Shown here: in pieces, positions 37,863 to 46,882 of the stretch
Layout of the letters: each line of letters begins with the position of its first letter
How positions within the stretch are numbered: the stretch's first letter is position 1
Source: Pigmentiphaga sp.
GTDB taxonomy: Bacteria > Pseudomonadota > Gammaproteobacteria > Burkholderiales > Burkholderiaceae_B
Direction: 5' to 3'
DNA: 64,000 bases
NCBI GenBank assembly: GCA_023228945.1
Contig: JALOAI010000003.1
Coordinates: 124,001-188,000, forward strand
The notes under the pieces: generated by a model
Told to the model about the DNA's origin: nothing
Databases searched by the model: none
What the model saw: only the letters and a program-made list of their open reading frames with translations
Translations under genes and position numbers: made by a program

Positions 37863-38432
37863 TCAGGGCGTGGCGACGACACGGAACCGGATCTGGATGT
37901 CGTTGGCCACGATGGCGAAGTTCTGCCATTGGCCTTCGCCCACGTCGAAGTCGGCGCGCTGGAAAGTGAAGCCGCCTTCGAAGATGCCGCTGTCGCCATC
38001 CTTCTGGAAGGTGAAAGGCGCCGTCACCTGCCGGGTATGGCCTTTGATCGAGAGCTCGCCGCTTACCTGGTAGCGGCCGTCGCCCAAGGCTTCGACCTGG
38101 CTGGAGGTGAAGGTGGCCAGGGGGTGCGCGGCCAGCGCCAGCCATTCGTCTTTCTGCAGTTCCGTGTTGGCTTCGGGGTAGCCGGCGTCGATGCTGTCGA
38201 GCGCGACTTCGATGGCCACCTTGGCGTTCGCCGGATTGGCGGGATCAAAGCGGAACTCGGTGGCCTTCAACTGGCTGAAGCTGCCGTCCATCTTGACGTT
38301 CATCTGGCTGTAGCCGAAAGCGAGGCTGCTGGCGGCGGTATCCAGGGTGGTGTATTCGGCGGCGGCGCTGCCCAGGCCAGTCAGGCCGAGCGCCGCGGCA
38401 AGCGCGAGAGGGCGGAGGATGGAAGCGTTCAT
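37863..38432 (-). CDS. YceI-family periplasmic protein, second paralogue
   Basis: The 189-residue protein has a signal peptide ending near AAAEYTTLD and a YceI core (SSLAFGYSQMNVKMDGSFSQL, GELSIKGHTRQVTAPFTF, QRADFDVGEGQW). GGAG lies 5 nt before the ATG at 38432. It is only distantly similar to the downstream paralogue, so the two are old duplicates. Location between cytochrome b561 and the other YceI gene suggests a shared role in lipid-quinone or redox balance of the envelope. Confidence 0.92.
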   Translation of the reverse strand: MNASILRPLALAAALGLTGLGSAAAEYTTLDTAASSLAFGYSQMNVKMDGSFSQLKATEFRFDPANPANAKVAIEVALDSIDAGYPEANTELQKDEWLALAAHPLATFTSSQVEALGDGRYQVSGELSIKGHTRQVTAPFTFQKDGDSGIFEGGFTFQRADFDVGEGQWQNFAIVANDIQIRFRVVATP

Positions 38433-38478
38433 GATTCTCCAGGGAATGTCGATGGGTGGATATCGGGGTGTGGCGGTT

Positions 38479-39018
38479 TCAGGCCCGGCTGGCAAAGGGC
38501 AGCATGCGGGTCAGGATCGTGTCTTTCTTGACGAAATGATGGTGCAAGGCGGCGCCCACGTGGCCGGCAACGGCAAGCGCCAGCGTGTAGTTCAGGATCA
38601 CGTGGGCGTCCTGCAGGGCCGTTCCCAAAGCGGCATTCCTGGGTACCAGATCGGGCAGCGGCAAGACGCCGAACCAGACGACGGGAACGCCCTGGGCCGA
38701 ACTCATGAGCCAGCCGCTCAAGGGTATGGCCAGCATCAACAGATACAGCAGCCAATGTCCGGCGTGCGCGGCAAGGCGGGCCAGAGGCCCCATGGTCGGC
38801 GGCAGGGCTGGGGCGGGATGGCTCAGGCGCCATGCCAGACGGACGACCGCCAGAACCAGCAAGACCATGCCCGCCCATTTGTGCCATGAATAGAACTGCA
38901 GCTTGGCGGGCGAGAACGGCAGGCCCTCCATATAGAAGCCCAGTGAAAATGTACCGATCAAGCTCAAGGCGATCAGCCAGTGCATGAAAATCGCGGTACG
39001 GGTGTAGCGTGAGGTCAT
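38479..39018 (-). CDS. Cytochrome b561
   Basis: The 179-residue inner-membrane protein has four hydrophobic helices. Candidate haem-ligand histidines are visible in AIFMHWLIALS, YSWHKWAGMV, AHAGHWLLYLLM and LAVAGHVGAALHHHF. Bacterial b561 proteins move electrons between quinol and periplasmic acceptors, including superoxide. It is the first gene of the b561-yceI-yceI operon. The ATG at 39018 gives a normal family length. Confidence 0.92.
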   Translation of the reverse strand: MTSRYTRTAIFMHWLIALSLIGTFSLGFYMEGLPFSPAKLQFYSWHKWAGMVLLVLAVVRLAWRLSHPAPALPPTMGPLARLAAHAGHWLLYLLMLAIPLSGWLMSSAQGVPVVWFGVLPLPDLVPRNAALGTALQDAHVILNYTLALAVAGHVGAALHHHFVKKDTILTRMLPFASRA

Positions 39019-39133
39019 GGTTGTCTCGGGGAAGTAATGGAGCCGGTTGCCGCGAGGGGCGCGGCGCTCACTGACGAGGTCTATTCTATTGAAATTAAAA
39101 TTGGAGAAAAATATTAGAAATAGGTTATGATAT

Positions 39134-39147
39134 TTCCATATATGGAA
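39134..39147. promoter_or_regulatory. Perfect palindrome between cytochrome b561 and ku
   Basis: TTCCATATATGGAA is a perfect 14-bp palindrome in a sharply AT-rich 280-bp divergent region. It lies 116 bp upstream of the b561 start and 152 bp upstream of the ku start. It is a candidate operator for a dimeric regulator; the regulator is unknown. Confidence 0.45.
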
Positions 39148-39298
39148 TAATAAAAAAGGCTCAGGTTCGTCCGGAAGCAAGGTATTTGTAACGATCTGCG
39201 ATTTCTTCGCTCCGGCGAAGCGCTTTGTCATGAATGCCGCCAAGCGCTGTAGGCGGGCGGGGCTTGGAGTGCTACCTTGTGCTGTCAAGGAGGCGCTT

Positions 39299-40339
39299 AT
39301 GAAAGACGACGAGGGCAAGAGTCCGACCTCCACCCGCACGCTCTGGAAGGGGGCCATCAGCTTTGGTCTGGTGCATATCCCGGTGGGCCTGTATTCCGCC
39401 ACGGCCAGTTCGGGCATCGACTTCGATTGGCTCGACAAACGCTCCATGGAGCCTGTCGGCTATAAGCGGATCAACAAGGTAACGGGCAAGGAGATCGCCA
39501 GCTCCGATATCGTGAAGGGCGTGGAGTACGAGGACGGGCGGTATGTCATTTTGTCGGCGGAAGAGATTGCCGCCGCCTTCCCAAAAACCACCCAGACTAT
39601 CGAGATCGAGGCTTTTCTCGACGCCGACGAGATCCCCTTCGTGTATCTGGAGCGGCCATACTATACGGCGCCGCTCAAGCGGGGCGAGAAGGTCTACGCG
39701 CTGCTGCGCGAGGCGCTGCGCCAAAGCAACAAGGTCGGCGTGGCCAAGGTGGTGATCCAGACCAAGCAGCATCTGGCGGTGCTGATTCCCTGCGGCCGGG
39801 CCCTGGTGCTCAATCTGTTGCGCTGGGGCGGCGAGATCCGTTCGTTCGAGCAGCTCGATTTGCCGCCGCTGGATGCCAAAGCCGCCGGCATCAAGGCGGC
39901 CGAAATGACGATGGCGATGCAGCTCATCGAAGACATGACCCAGGCCTGGGAGGCGGATAATTTCCGTAACTCATTCGCCGACGAGATCCATAAGCTGATC
40001 GAAGCCAAGGCCGAGGCGGGTGAGGTCGCCGAGGTGGTCAAGGTCGAAGCGGACGCCGATCTTCCCGCGGGAGCCGAGGTGCTGGATCTGACGTCCCTGC
40101 TCAAGCGCAGCCTGGAAGGCGGCAAAAAACCCGCTCCGCCGCGACCTGGCAAGGAGGCGCCGGCATCGGTGACCCCCTTGCACGGCTCCAAGCGCACGCC
40201 GGCCAAGGGCGCCGCCAAGAAGCCAGCCGCGCGCAAGACCGCGGCTGGCGCAGCGAAGCCCGCCCCGGCCAAGAAAGTCGGCAAGCGCGCGGCCAGCAAG
40301 TCCGCCCCGGCCAAGAAGACCGGCCGGCGCACGGCCTGA
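39299..40339 (+). CDS. ku: Non-homologous end-joining protein Ku
   Basis: The 346-residue protein binds DNA double-strand ends as a homodimeric ring and recruits LigD. The core starts STRTLWKGAISFGLVHIPVGLYSA and includes YKRINKVTGKEI, GRYVILSAEEI and LERPYYTAPLKRGEKVYALLREAL. After residue 270 a Lys/Pro/Ala-rich tail with repeated KKPA/APAKK blocks follows, a type of tail known in other bacterial Ku proteins to bind DNA. ATG 39299 is preceded by AAGGAGG. It is followed on the same strand by ligD. Confidence 0.96.
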   Translation: MKDDEGKSPTSTRTLWKGAISFGLVHIPVGLYSATASSGIDFDWLDKRSMEPVGYKRINKVTGKEIASSDIVKGVEYEDGRYVILSAEEIAAAFPKTTQTIEIEAFLDADEIPFVYLERPYYTAPLKRGEKVYALLREALRQSNKVGVAKVVIQTKQHLAVLIPCGRALVLNLLRWGGEIRSFEQLDLPPLDAKAAGIKAAEMTMAMQLIEDMTQAWEADNFRNSFADEIHKLIEAKAEAGEVAEVVKVEADADLPAGAEVLDLTSLLKRSLEGGKKPAPPRPGKEAPASVTPLHGSKRTPAKGAAKKPAARKTAAGAAKPAPAKKVGKRAASKSAPAKKTGRRTA

Positions 40340-40404
40340 CCACGCGCCTAACGGGGATGGCTTGCGGCCACCCCTGATCATGAAAGACGGTGCTCTTTCA
40401 CATT

Positions 40405-40520
40405 AAGCGCGAGCCCCGCCATGGATGGCGGGGTCGAGCAAGGTGGTCTTCATCGGGAGCCGATGGCTCCCCCGAATGGTGGCGGAGGACCTCCGGCCGA
40501 TGGGCCGGAGCTCTTCACGG
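40405..40520 (+). repeat. Three-hairpin palindromic element, intergenic copy
   Basis: Three consecutive stems are visible: GCCCCGCC/GGCGGGG, GGGAGCC/GGCTCCC and CTCCGGCC/GGCCGGAG, with the linker CCCCGAATGGTGGCGGAG between the last two. A homologous copy in reverse reading sense to its host gene lies at 60599-60714. Here the element fills much of the gap between ku and ligD. Differences within stem 1 keep the stem largely paired. Confidence 0.85.
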
Positions 40521-40538
40521 CAATCCTGAAGGTGGCGT

Positions 40539-43139
40539 ATGGCAGACTCGCTGGCATCCTACAAAAAGAAGCGCAACTTTGCCTTGACGCCCGAGCCCGC
40601 CGAAGGCGGGGAACCCGGCATCGAGGCGTTGCACTACGTGATCCAGAAGCATTGGGCAAGCCGGCTGCATTACGATCTTCGGCTGGAGCTCGACGGCGCG
40701 ATGAAAAGCTGGGCCGTGCCCAAGGGGCCCAGCCTCGATCCGGCCGACAAGCGCATGGCGGTGCAGGTGGAAGATCATCCGATCTCGTACAACACCTTCG
40801 AAGGCCAGATTCCAGCGGGGCAGTACGGCGCGGGCAAGGTCGTGATCTGGGATCGTGGCTATTGGACGCCAATTGGCGATCCCGCCGACGGCTACCGCAA
40901 AGGCAAGCTGAAGTTCGAGATCCACGGCCACAAGCTCAAGGGGCGCTGGACCTTGATCCGCATGCATGGCCGAGGCGATGAGAAACAGCCGCCCTGGCTG
41001 TTGATCAAGGAGCATGACGCCTTCGAGCGGCCCGCCTCGGAATTCAGCGTGGTGGACGAGATGCCCGACAGCGTGGCGGCGCTGCCGGCGCCTCCCATGC
41101 CTGTGCAAGCCGCGGGAAGCTCGGAGCGAAACGGATCCCGCGGTTTGTCCGAAGCCGCCAAGGCGCCGCTGCCCCAGAGGCTGTCGCCCCAACTGGCCAC
41201 CCTGGTGGAAGCGGCTCCCGCCGATGCGTCCGGTTGGCTGTGGGAATTGAAGTTCGACGGCTATCGCATGCTGGCCCGCATCCAGAAAGGCGAAGTGCGC
41301 CTCGTCACCCGCAATGGCAACGACTGGACGGCCACGATGCCCGAGCTGGCGAAGGCGGTGCGGCGTTTGCCCGTGCGGTCGGCCTGGCTGGACGGCGAGG
41401 TGCTGATGCTGGATGCCCAGGGCAGGCCGGATTTCCAGGCCTTGCAGAACGCCTTCGATGGCGAATCGACCCGCGATCTGGTGTATTACGTGTTTGATGT
41501 TCCCTATGCCGAAGGGCGCGATCTGCGTCCGCTGCCCTTGGTGCGGCGCCGGGAGTGGCTGCGCGCCCTGGTGGAGCAGTCACCCACGGATCGCGTGCGC
41601 TTCAGCGCAGCCTTCGAGGCCAAGCCGGCGGATCTGGTGGCGTCGGCCTGCCAGCTGGGCTTCGAAGGCGTGATCGGCAAGCGCAAGGCCGCGCCTTATG
41701 CGCAGCGTCGCAATGCGGATTGGATCAAGCTCAAATGCAGCCACCGGCAGGAGTTCGTGATTGGCGGCTTTACCGAGCCGCGTGGTTCGCGCACGGGAAT
41801 CGGGTCGTTGCTGCTCGGCGTGCATGGCGGGGATGGCGCCCTGCATTATGCGGGCAATGTGGGTACCGGATTCAATGATCGAACCCTGACCGAACTCCGC
41901 CGTAAGCTCGAGCCGTTGATTACCGGGGAAAGCCCGTTTGCCAATCCCCGCGCGATCCGGCGCAAGGCGCACTGGGTGCGGCCGGCCTTGATCGCGGAGG
42001 TGTCGTTTGCCGAATGGACCCAAGAGAACCGCATCCGGCATTCCGTATTCCGTGGCCTTCGGGACGACAAGCCGGTAAAGGCCATCATTCGTGAGGAACC
42101 TAAATTTATGGCAGCGAGTAAGACGCCGACATCCAGGGTCAAGACCCCGACCGGCAAGAGGATGCCAGCCACGGCCAACGAAGCCAACGGGACCAATGGA
42201 GCCAAAGCGTCCAAGGTGCCAGCCTGCCGGGGGATCGCCGTGCCGGCTTCCCTGCGCGTCACGAACGCGGAGCGGGTGATCGATCCGTCGACGAAGTTCA
42301 CCAAGCTCGATCTGGTGCGCTACTACGCCAAGGTGGCGCCGCTGATGATGGAGCATCTGAAGGCAAGGCCGGTGGCGCTGGTGCGCGCGTCGGACGGCGT
42401 GAAAGGTGAGCTGTTTTTCCAGAAGCATCTGAATACCGCCGCCATGAGCGGGATCGCCCAATTGGATCCGGCACTTTACCCGGAGCACCCGCCGATGCTG
42501 GCGGTGGCTCGTCCCGAAGGCCTGCTCTCGGGCGCGCAGATGAACGTGATCGAGTACCACACCTGGAATGCGCGGAAAGACCGCATCGATCGCCCCGACC
42601 GGATGACCTTCGACCTGGATCCGGGCAAAGGCGTGGCATGGGAACAGGTGCAAGAGGCCGCGCATCTGGTACAGGTGCTGCTGGATGGGCTCGGCCTGCC
42701 AGCCTTTCTAAAAACCAGTGGCGGCAAGGGCCTGCACGTGGTGGTGCCGATCAAGCGTTTGTACGAATGGGACGAGGTCAAGGGCTTCTCACAGGCCGCG
42801 GTACAGCATCTGGCCCGTACCATTCCGCAGCGTTTCGTGGCCAAGAGCGGGCCGAAGAATCGCGTGGGCAAGATCTTCGTGGATTATCTGCGCAATGGCT
42901 TTGGCGCCACCACCGTCAGCGCCTGGTCGGCGCGGGCCCGGCCGGGAATGGGGGTTTCGGTGCCGGTGACATGGCAGGAGCTCGGCATGCTCACCAGTGG
43001 CGCCCATTGGAATGTGCGCACCGTGGACGAGCGGCTGCGGCAGGGCAATGAGCCCTGGGAAGGATATGGTGAGGCTGCGGTTGCGCTTGCCGGGGCGATG
43101 AAGCAGCTGGGTTTTACCTACCCGGGCAAGACGCCGTGA
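40539..43139 (+). CDS. ligD: DNA ligase D (phosphoesterase-ligase-polymerase)
   Basis: The 866-residue protein has three domains. The 3'-phosphoesterase (about 10-190) includes YVIQKHWASRLHYDLRLELDG. The ATP-dependent ligase (about 225-540) has the lysine nucleophile K238 in ELKFDGYR and the segment GFEGVIGKRKAAPY. The primase-like polymerase (about 575-855) has MTFDLDPG and TSGGKGLHVVVP. The order differs from mycobacterial LigD but is the usual one in Pseudomonas. A Lys/Thr/Ala-rich linker near 525-560 joins ligase to polymerase. With Ku it repairs double-strand breaks without a template. Confidence 0.96.
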   Translation: MADSLASYKKKRNFALTPEPAEGGEPGIEALHYVIQKHWASRLHYDLRLELDGAMKSWAVPKGPSLDPADKRMAVQVEDHPISYNTFEGQIPAGQYGAGKVVIWDRGYWTPIGDPADGYRKGKLKFEIHGHKLKGRWTLIRMHGRGDEKQPPWLLIKEHDAFERPASEFSVVDEMPDSVAALPAPPMPVQAAGSSERNGSRGLSEAAKAPLPQRLSPQLATLVEAAPADASGWLWELKFDGYRMLARIQKGEVRLVTRNGNDWTATMPELAKAVRRLPVRSAWLDGEVLMLDAQGRPDFQALQNAFDGESTRDLVYYVFDVPYAEGRDLRPLPLVRRREWLRALVEQSPTDRVRFSAAFEAKPADLVASACQLGFEGVIGKRKAAPYAQRRNADWIKLKCSHRQEFVIGGFTEPRGSRTGIGSLLLGVHGGDGALHYAGNVGTGFNDRTLTELRRKLEPLITGESPFANPRAIRRKAHWVRPALIAEVSFAEWTQENRIRHSVFRGLRDDKPVKAIIREEPKFMAASKTPTSRVKTPTGKRMPATANEANGTNGAKASKVPACRGIAVPASLRVTNAERVIDPSTKFTKLDLVRYYAKVAPLMMEHLKARPVALVRASDGVKGELFFQKHLNTAAMSGIAQLDPALYPEHPPMLAVARPEGLLSGAQMNVIEYHTWNARKDRIDRPDRMTFDLDPGKGVAWEQVQEAAHLVQVLLDGLGLPAFLKTSGGKGLHVVVPIKRLYEWDEVKGFSQAAVQHLARTIPQRFVAKSGPKNRVGKIFVDYLRNGFGATTVSAWSARARPGMGVSVPVTWQELGMLTSGAHWNVRTVDERLRQGNEPWEGYGEAAVALAGAMKQLGFTYPGKTP

Positions 43140-43212
43140 AACACTCCGGCTTGTCGGCGGGCGCCTCTCCGCCACGAAGCCGCGGACCCTTGCGATGGCG
43201 GTGGCCAATGGC

Positions 43213-46200
43213 CTAAAAGCGCCAGCTCGCCGAGATTTGCCCCGCCACCTGATGCTGGCCGCGAGAGGCCGACTGGCCTTCGAGGTGGGCCGAGAGTTGC
43301 AGGCGCGGCGTTTGGTGCGACAGGCCGAGTTGAAGCCGCCAGGCGCCGCCGCCGGCGAGGGTCTGGTTTGCCTGCAGGCCGATGCCGGGCTGAACGGCGA
43401 AGCCGGCGGATTGGCCCAGGCGATGGCGCATCAGTTCCTGGTCGCGGGTGAACTGGAGATGGGCTTGCCAGCCTTCAGGCCGGGCGGTCGCGGCGAGGGG
43501 AGGAAGGCCCGCCGAAGCCGAAGGGGGCTCCGCTCCGATCGCGCCGCCGCGCGCGGTTCGCCACGCCAGCCGCCAGCCCAGGCTGGCTCGCAGGCTTTGC
43601 GGATGGGTGGAATGTCGGGATAAACGTGTGGCCGGATCGCCGGTTTCCTGAAAGCCGGGCTGGCGTAGCCAAAGGTAATCCAAGCCGGCCACGGGGCCGC
43701 CGCTGAGGGCTTCGGACCACGCCCACTGGTAACCCGCGATGGCCTGGGCATGCAGGCCATGGCTGCGCCAGCGGGCGGAGTGGCTGGCGGCGTAGCCCGC
43801 GCCCTCGATGCCGCGATCCAGCCGGGCACGCACGCTGGCCAGGTTCAATTGGCCTTGCAGGAACAGGCCTTGGCGCGGGTCTGGCACATAGCGCGTGTGC
43901 AGGCCCGCCAGCCAGGTGGAGTTGCGGCCTTGCCCACGCAAGGGGCTGCGCAGTGTCAGGCGCTGCTCCGAGAAGGCGGCATGGGCGCCAGCCGTCCAGG
44001 CGGAGTCGCCCAACTGATGTTCGGTGCCCAGCAACAACCCCCGGCTGTGGTGCCGGAAACGGCTGCCGTCATCCAGCTCGCGGTGCGCCTGGCTGGCAAA
44101 GGGCAGGACGAAGCCACGCCAGCCATCGCCGGCCTCATGGTCGGCGGCCAGCATTTGTTGGCGTGCCAGGCCGTCGCCGACGACGCGCAAGGTGTCCAGT
44201 TGGCTGGCGGCCATGGCGACATAAGGGGTGGGCGCCAGTTGGGTCGTCAAGGCGGCGATGCCGCCGCCATCGGCGGCCGAGAAATCCAGCGCTTGGTAAA
44301 GCCCTTGTTGTTCGGGAGGAGCGGAAGCCACGGCGCGATCGAGCGCGGTGCCGGCGCTGGCGGCGGCCGCGGTTGTGCCGTAGCGGGAATAGGCGTTGGT
44401 GGCGCGCGAGATTCTCAGCGTGGCCTTGGGTCCGCCGGACCCGGCGGATTCGAGACTGGCTTGCAGCGTGGGCGAGTCCAGCGCCACGGTCGTGCGCTCG
44501 AAGCCGCCCTGGATGTTGCCGGCTTGCAGTGTGTCGTCAAGGTTCAGGCGCCAACCGGAGGCATACCAGTCGGGCAGGGCGCGCAGGGCGAGTTCGCCGC
44601 GCAGCGAGGCGGTGCCGTCGACCAGCAGGCGATCATGGCCGCCCGCGCCGTCGAACTCGATCTCCAGCATGCCGCTCGAGCCTTGGCGATAGTCGCCGGC
44701 CACGCGGATTTCCCCCAGGCTGGCGCCGGGCGCCAGGCGGCCGTCGTTGACCAAGGCCTGGCCGGGGCCGGTCAGGCGATAGCGGCCCCGACCCGACAGG
44801 CTGGCGTCCGGATCGATGCGGGCATCATGCAACTGGTGCTCGCCGTGTAGGACGGCCTCGCCGCCGGCGATGCGCAGCGACAGATTGTCGCCATGGATGT
44901 CGTACTGGTAGACGAATCGGAAGCCTGGATCGGGCGCCTCGGTCGCCAGGCCGTCGGCGCCAACGGCGCGCCCCAGGGTGAGCCGGGTCAGCCGCAGGCG
45001 GCCTTGCTCGTCCACCTGGCGATAATCGGAGCGGATATCGCCCTCGATCCGTGCCCCGCGCAGGATATCGATGCGGTCGATAAGGGCGTTGTCCGAGGCG
45101 GCGATGGCGGCGCGCTCGCCCCCGACCGTGCCGGAAATATCCAGCCGGCTGACCAGCGCGCCGTCCAGTTCGGGCAGCAAGGGCCGGTTGCTTTGCCACG
45201 GCGCCGCGCAAGGTTCGTCGGCGCCATCGCAAAAGAGGTAGGAGCCGCGCACCATGCGCTCGTTGCTATAGGCGTTGTTGCCGAAATCGGCCAGGATGCC
45301 CACGCCGCCGGGGCCTGCGCCCTGGATATCGCCCTGGTGGGCGAGGGTGTGGTGGCGGCCGTAGGCGAACAGCACGCCGGCGCCGTTGGTACCCTGGCCA
45401 TGCACGCGCACGCCGGCCGGCAGGGTGAGCCGGTTGCCCTCGCCGTCCACGCGGATCCCCACGGCGCCCGCGCCGCGCGTTAAAAGATCGGCATGCTGGA
45501 TGATGCGGTTGTGGCTGCCATAGACGTGCAGCCCCATGCCCAGGGTGGCGGTGCTGTAGCTGCCGGGCAGATAGGCGGTGCCGGCAGCGTTGCGGTCGTG
45601 GAAGCCGCCATGGTTGTCCAGCGTCAGCCCGTTGCCATAAATCGAACGGCCGTATAGGCGCCGGCGGTCGATGTCGTAACCCAGATCCTGCAGCACCGCC
45701 AGCTCGGCTTCCATGAAAGTGGTGTAGCTGCGGAAGTACTGGTGGCTGATCAGGCTATTGTCCAGCTCCAGATGGCTCATATTGTTGCCGTCCAGGCTGC
45801 CGTCGCCATAGAGCATGCGTACCGGTACGCCGGGCAGGGCGCCCGCGAGTACCTCGTTCACGTGGGGGCCCGTGAAGTAGCCTTGATCATTGCGCACATC
45901 GAAGGCGCCGGGCTCCGGCTCATTGGCGCAGGCCGCGCACAGGATCGCTTGCCCCGGTTGTGCTGGCCGGCCCTGGTCGTCGCGCAGATGGCGGTTCCAT
46001 GGGCTTTCGTTTTGACTGAAGTAGGGACGCTCGGGGATGGCGTTGCCATCCGGGTCGGTACGGAGCTCGACGTCGGAAGCGAGGCCCAGGCCGTGCGCCA
46101 ACTCATGAAAGGCGATGCCTTCGATGCCGAAACCGGTGAGCGTCGCCGAATGTTGCGAAGGACCATGCTGGCCGTCATCCATGGGAAGCGCGCCGAACAC

Positions 46201-46626
46201 GATCTCGACGTCATAGCCGTCAGGCCGGTATTGGGGATCGGGCAGGCCCAATAGCGCGGCACGCAGGGCGGAGGTGGTTTCGCCGTCCGTCTCGATCGAC
46301 CGGTTGTAGGCGTAGGCCGTGCGGACGTCGGAGGTGTAGATATGGACAATGCCGGTCCGCGCGCCGGGCTGCGGGCGCAGGATCTCGGCCCAGCGCCCGA
46401 TCACTTCGGTAATCCTGTCTTTTTGGCCGTCACTGAGCGACCAGGTGGCGGGCCAGTCGAGATCCGGGATCTCGTGCGGTTCGTGAAAACGCAACTCGAA
46501 CACCGCTTGTCCGCCGGGGCCGTGAACGGTCCGGACATCCAGCGCCTGCGCCTGGCCAGGCAACAGAAGGCCCAGGATCGGCAGGGCCGTCAGGCAGGAC
46601 AAGAAAGACCGAAAGGCGGAAAGCAT
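43213..46626 (-). CDS. Autotransporter with metalloprotease-like passenger
   Basis: The 1137-residue protein has a signal peptide cut near GQAQA-LD. The passenger has a zinc-protease motif, H174-E-L-A-H178-G-L-G-L-A-S-D185, an HExxH motif with a metzincin-like extension ending in Asp. A conserved-looking NNMSHLELDNSLISH segment follows at about 300, and then beta-helix-like repeats rich in GNG, DNHGG and GAGAVGI. From about residue 870 an outer-membrane beta-barrel follows (GWRGFVLPFASQAHREL onward) and ends in ISASWRF with the terminal Phe. I infer a secreted or surface protease; the substrate is unknown. Confidence 0.88.
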   Translation of the reverse strand: MLSAFRSFLSCLTALPILGLLLPGQAQALDVRTVHGPGGQAVFELRFHEPHEIPDLDWPATWSLSDGQKDRITEVIGRWAEILRPQPGARTGIVHIYTSDVRTAYAYNRSIETDGETTSALRAALLGLPDPQYRPDGYDVEIVFGALPMDDGQHGPSQHSATLTGFGIEGIAFHELAHGLGLASDVELRTDPDGNAIPERPYFSQNESPWNRHLRDDQGRPAQPGQAILCAACANEPEPGAFDVRNDQGYFTGPHVNEVLAGALPGVPVRMLYGDGSLDGNNMSHLELDNSLISHQYFRSYTTFMEAELAVLQDLGYDIDRRRLYGRSIYGNGLTLDNHGGFHDRNAAGTAYLPGSYSTATLGMGLHVYGSHNRIIQHADLLTRGAGAVGIRVDGEGNRLTLPAGVRVHGQGTNGAGVLFAYGRHHTLAHQGDIQGAGPGGVGILADFGNNAYSNERMVRGSYLFCDGADEPCAAPWQSNRPLLPELDGALVSRLDISGTVGGERAAIAASDNALIDRIDILRGARIEGDIRSDYRQVDEQGRLRLTRLTLGRAVGADGLATEAPDPGFRFVYQYDIHGDNLSLRIAGGEAVLHGEHQLHDARIDPDASLSGRGRYRLTGPGQALVNDGRLAPGASLGEIRVAGDYRQGSSGMLEIEFDGAGGHDRLLVDGTASLRGELALRALPDWYASGWRLNLDDTLQAGNIQGGFERTTVALDSPTLQASLESAGSGGPKATLRISRATNAYSRYGTTAAAASAGTALDRAVASAPPEQQGLYQALDFSAADGGGIAALTTQLAPTPYVAMAASQLDTLRVVGDGLARQQMLAADHEAGDGWRGFVLPFASQAHRELDDGSRFRHHSRGLLLGTEHQLGDSAWTAGAHAAFSEQRLTLRSPLRGQGRNSTWLAGLHTRYVPDPRQGLFLQGQLNLASVRARLDRGIEGAGYAASHSARWRSHGLHAQAIAGYQWAWSEALSGGPVAGLDYLWLRQPGFQETGDPATRLSRHSTHPQSLRASLGWRLAWRTARGGAIGAEPPSASAGLPPLAATARPEGWQAHLQFTRDQELMRHRLGQSAGFAVQPGIGLQANQTLAGGGAWRLQLGLSHQTPRLQLSAHLEGQSASRGQHQVAGQISASWRF

Positions 46627-46882
46627 GAGGGTGGAGTCTCCTGTATCAGGGGTGGCGGCGAGGTGCGCGCTTTATCATGGGCGTCGCCAGCCGGTGCGGG
46701 TTGACGCCAGCGGCACCATAACGCCTTATCGCCGGATATGCCTATCCCCGGGGCGCCGCCCGCATCCGGGGGCCCGCCCATCACGGCACACGGAGCGCCG
46801 CCGAGCCGGCGGGATCGTCGCTGGCGGCGAGGTTTTGTATAGTCTGGCCTCGTGCCGACGGCTCTTCCACCGAGCGACTTCC

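Noticed and set aside
40405..40520. The three-hairpin element considered as an IS200/IS605 end or TnpB guide RNA scaffold
   Set aside because: The first hairpin resembles such ends, but no tnpA or tnpB gene or fragment lies near either copy, and the two further conserved hairpins do not fit.
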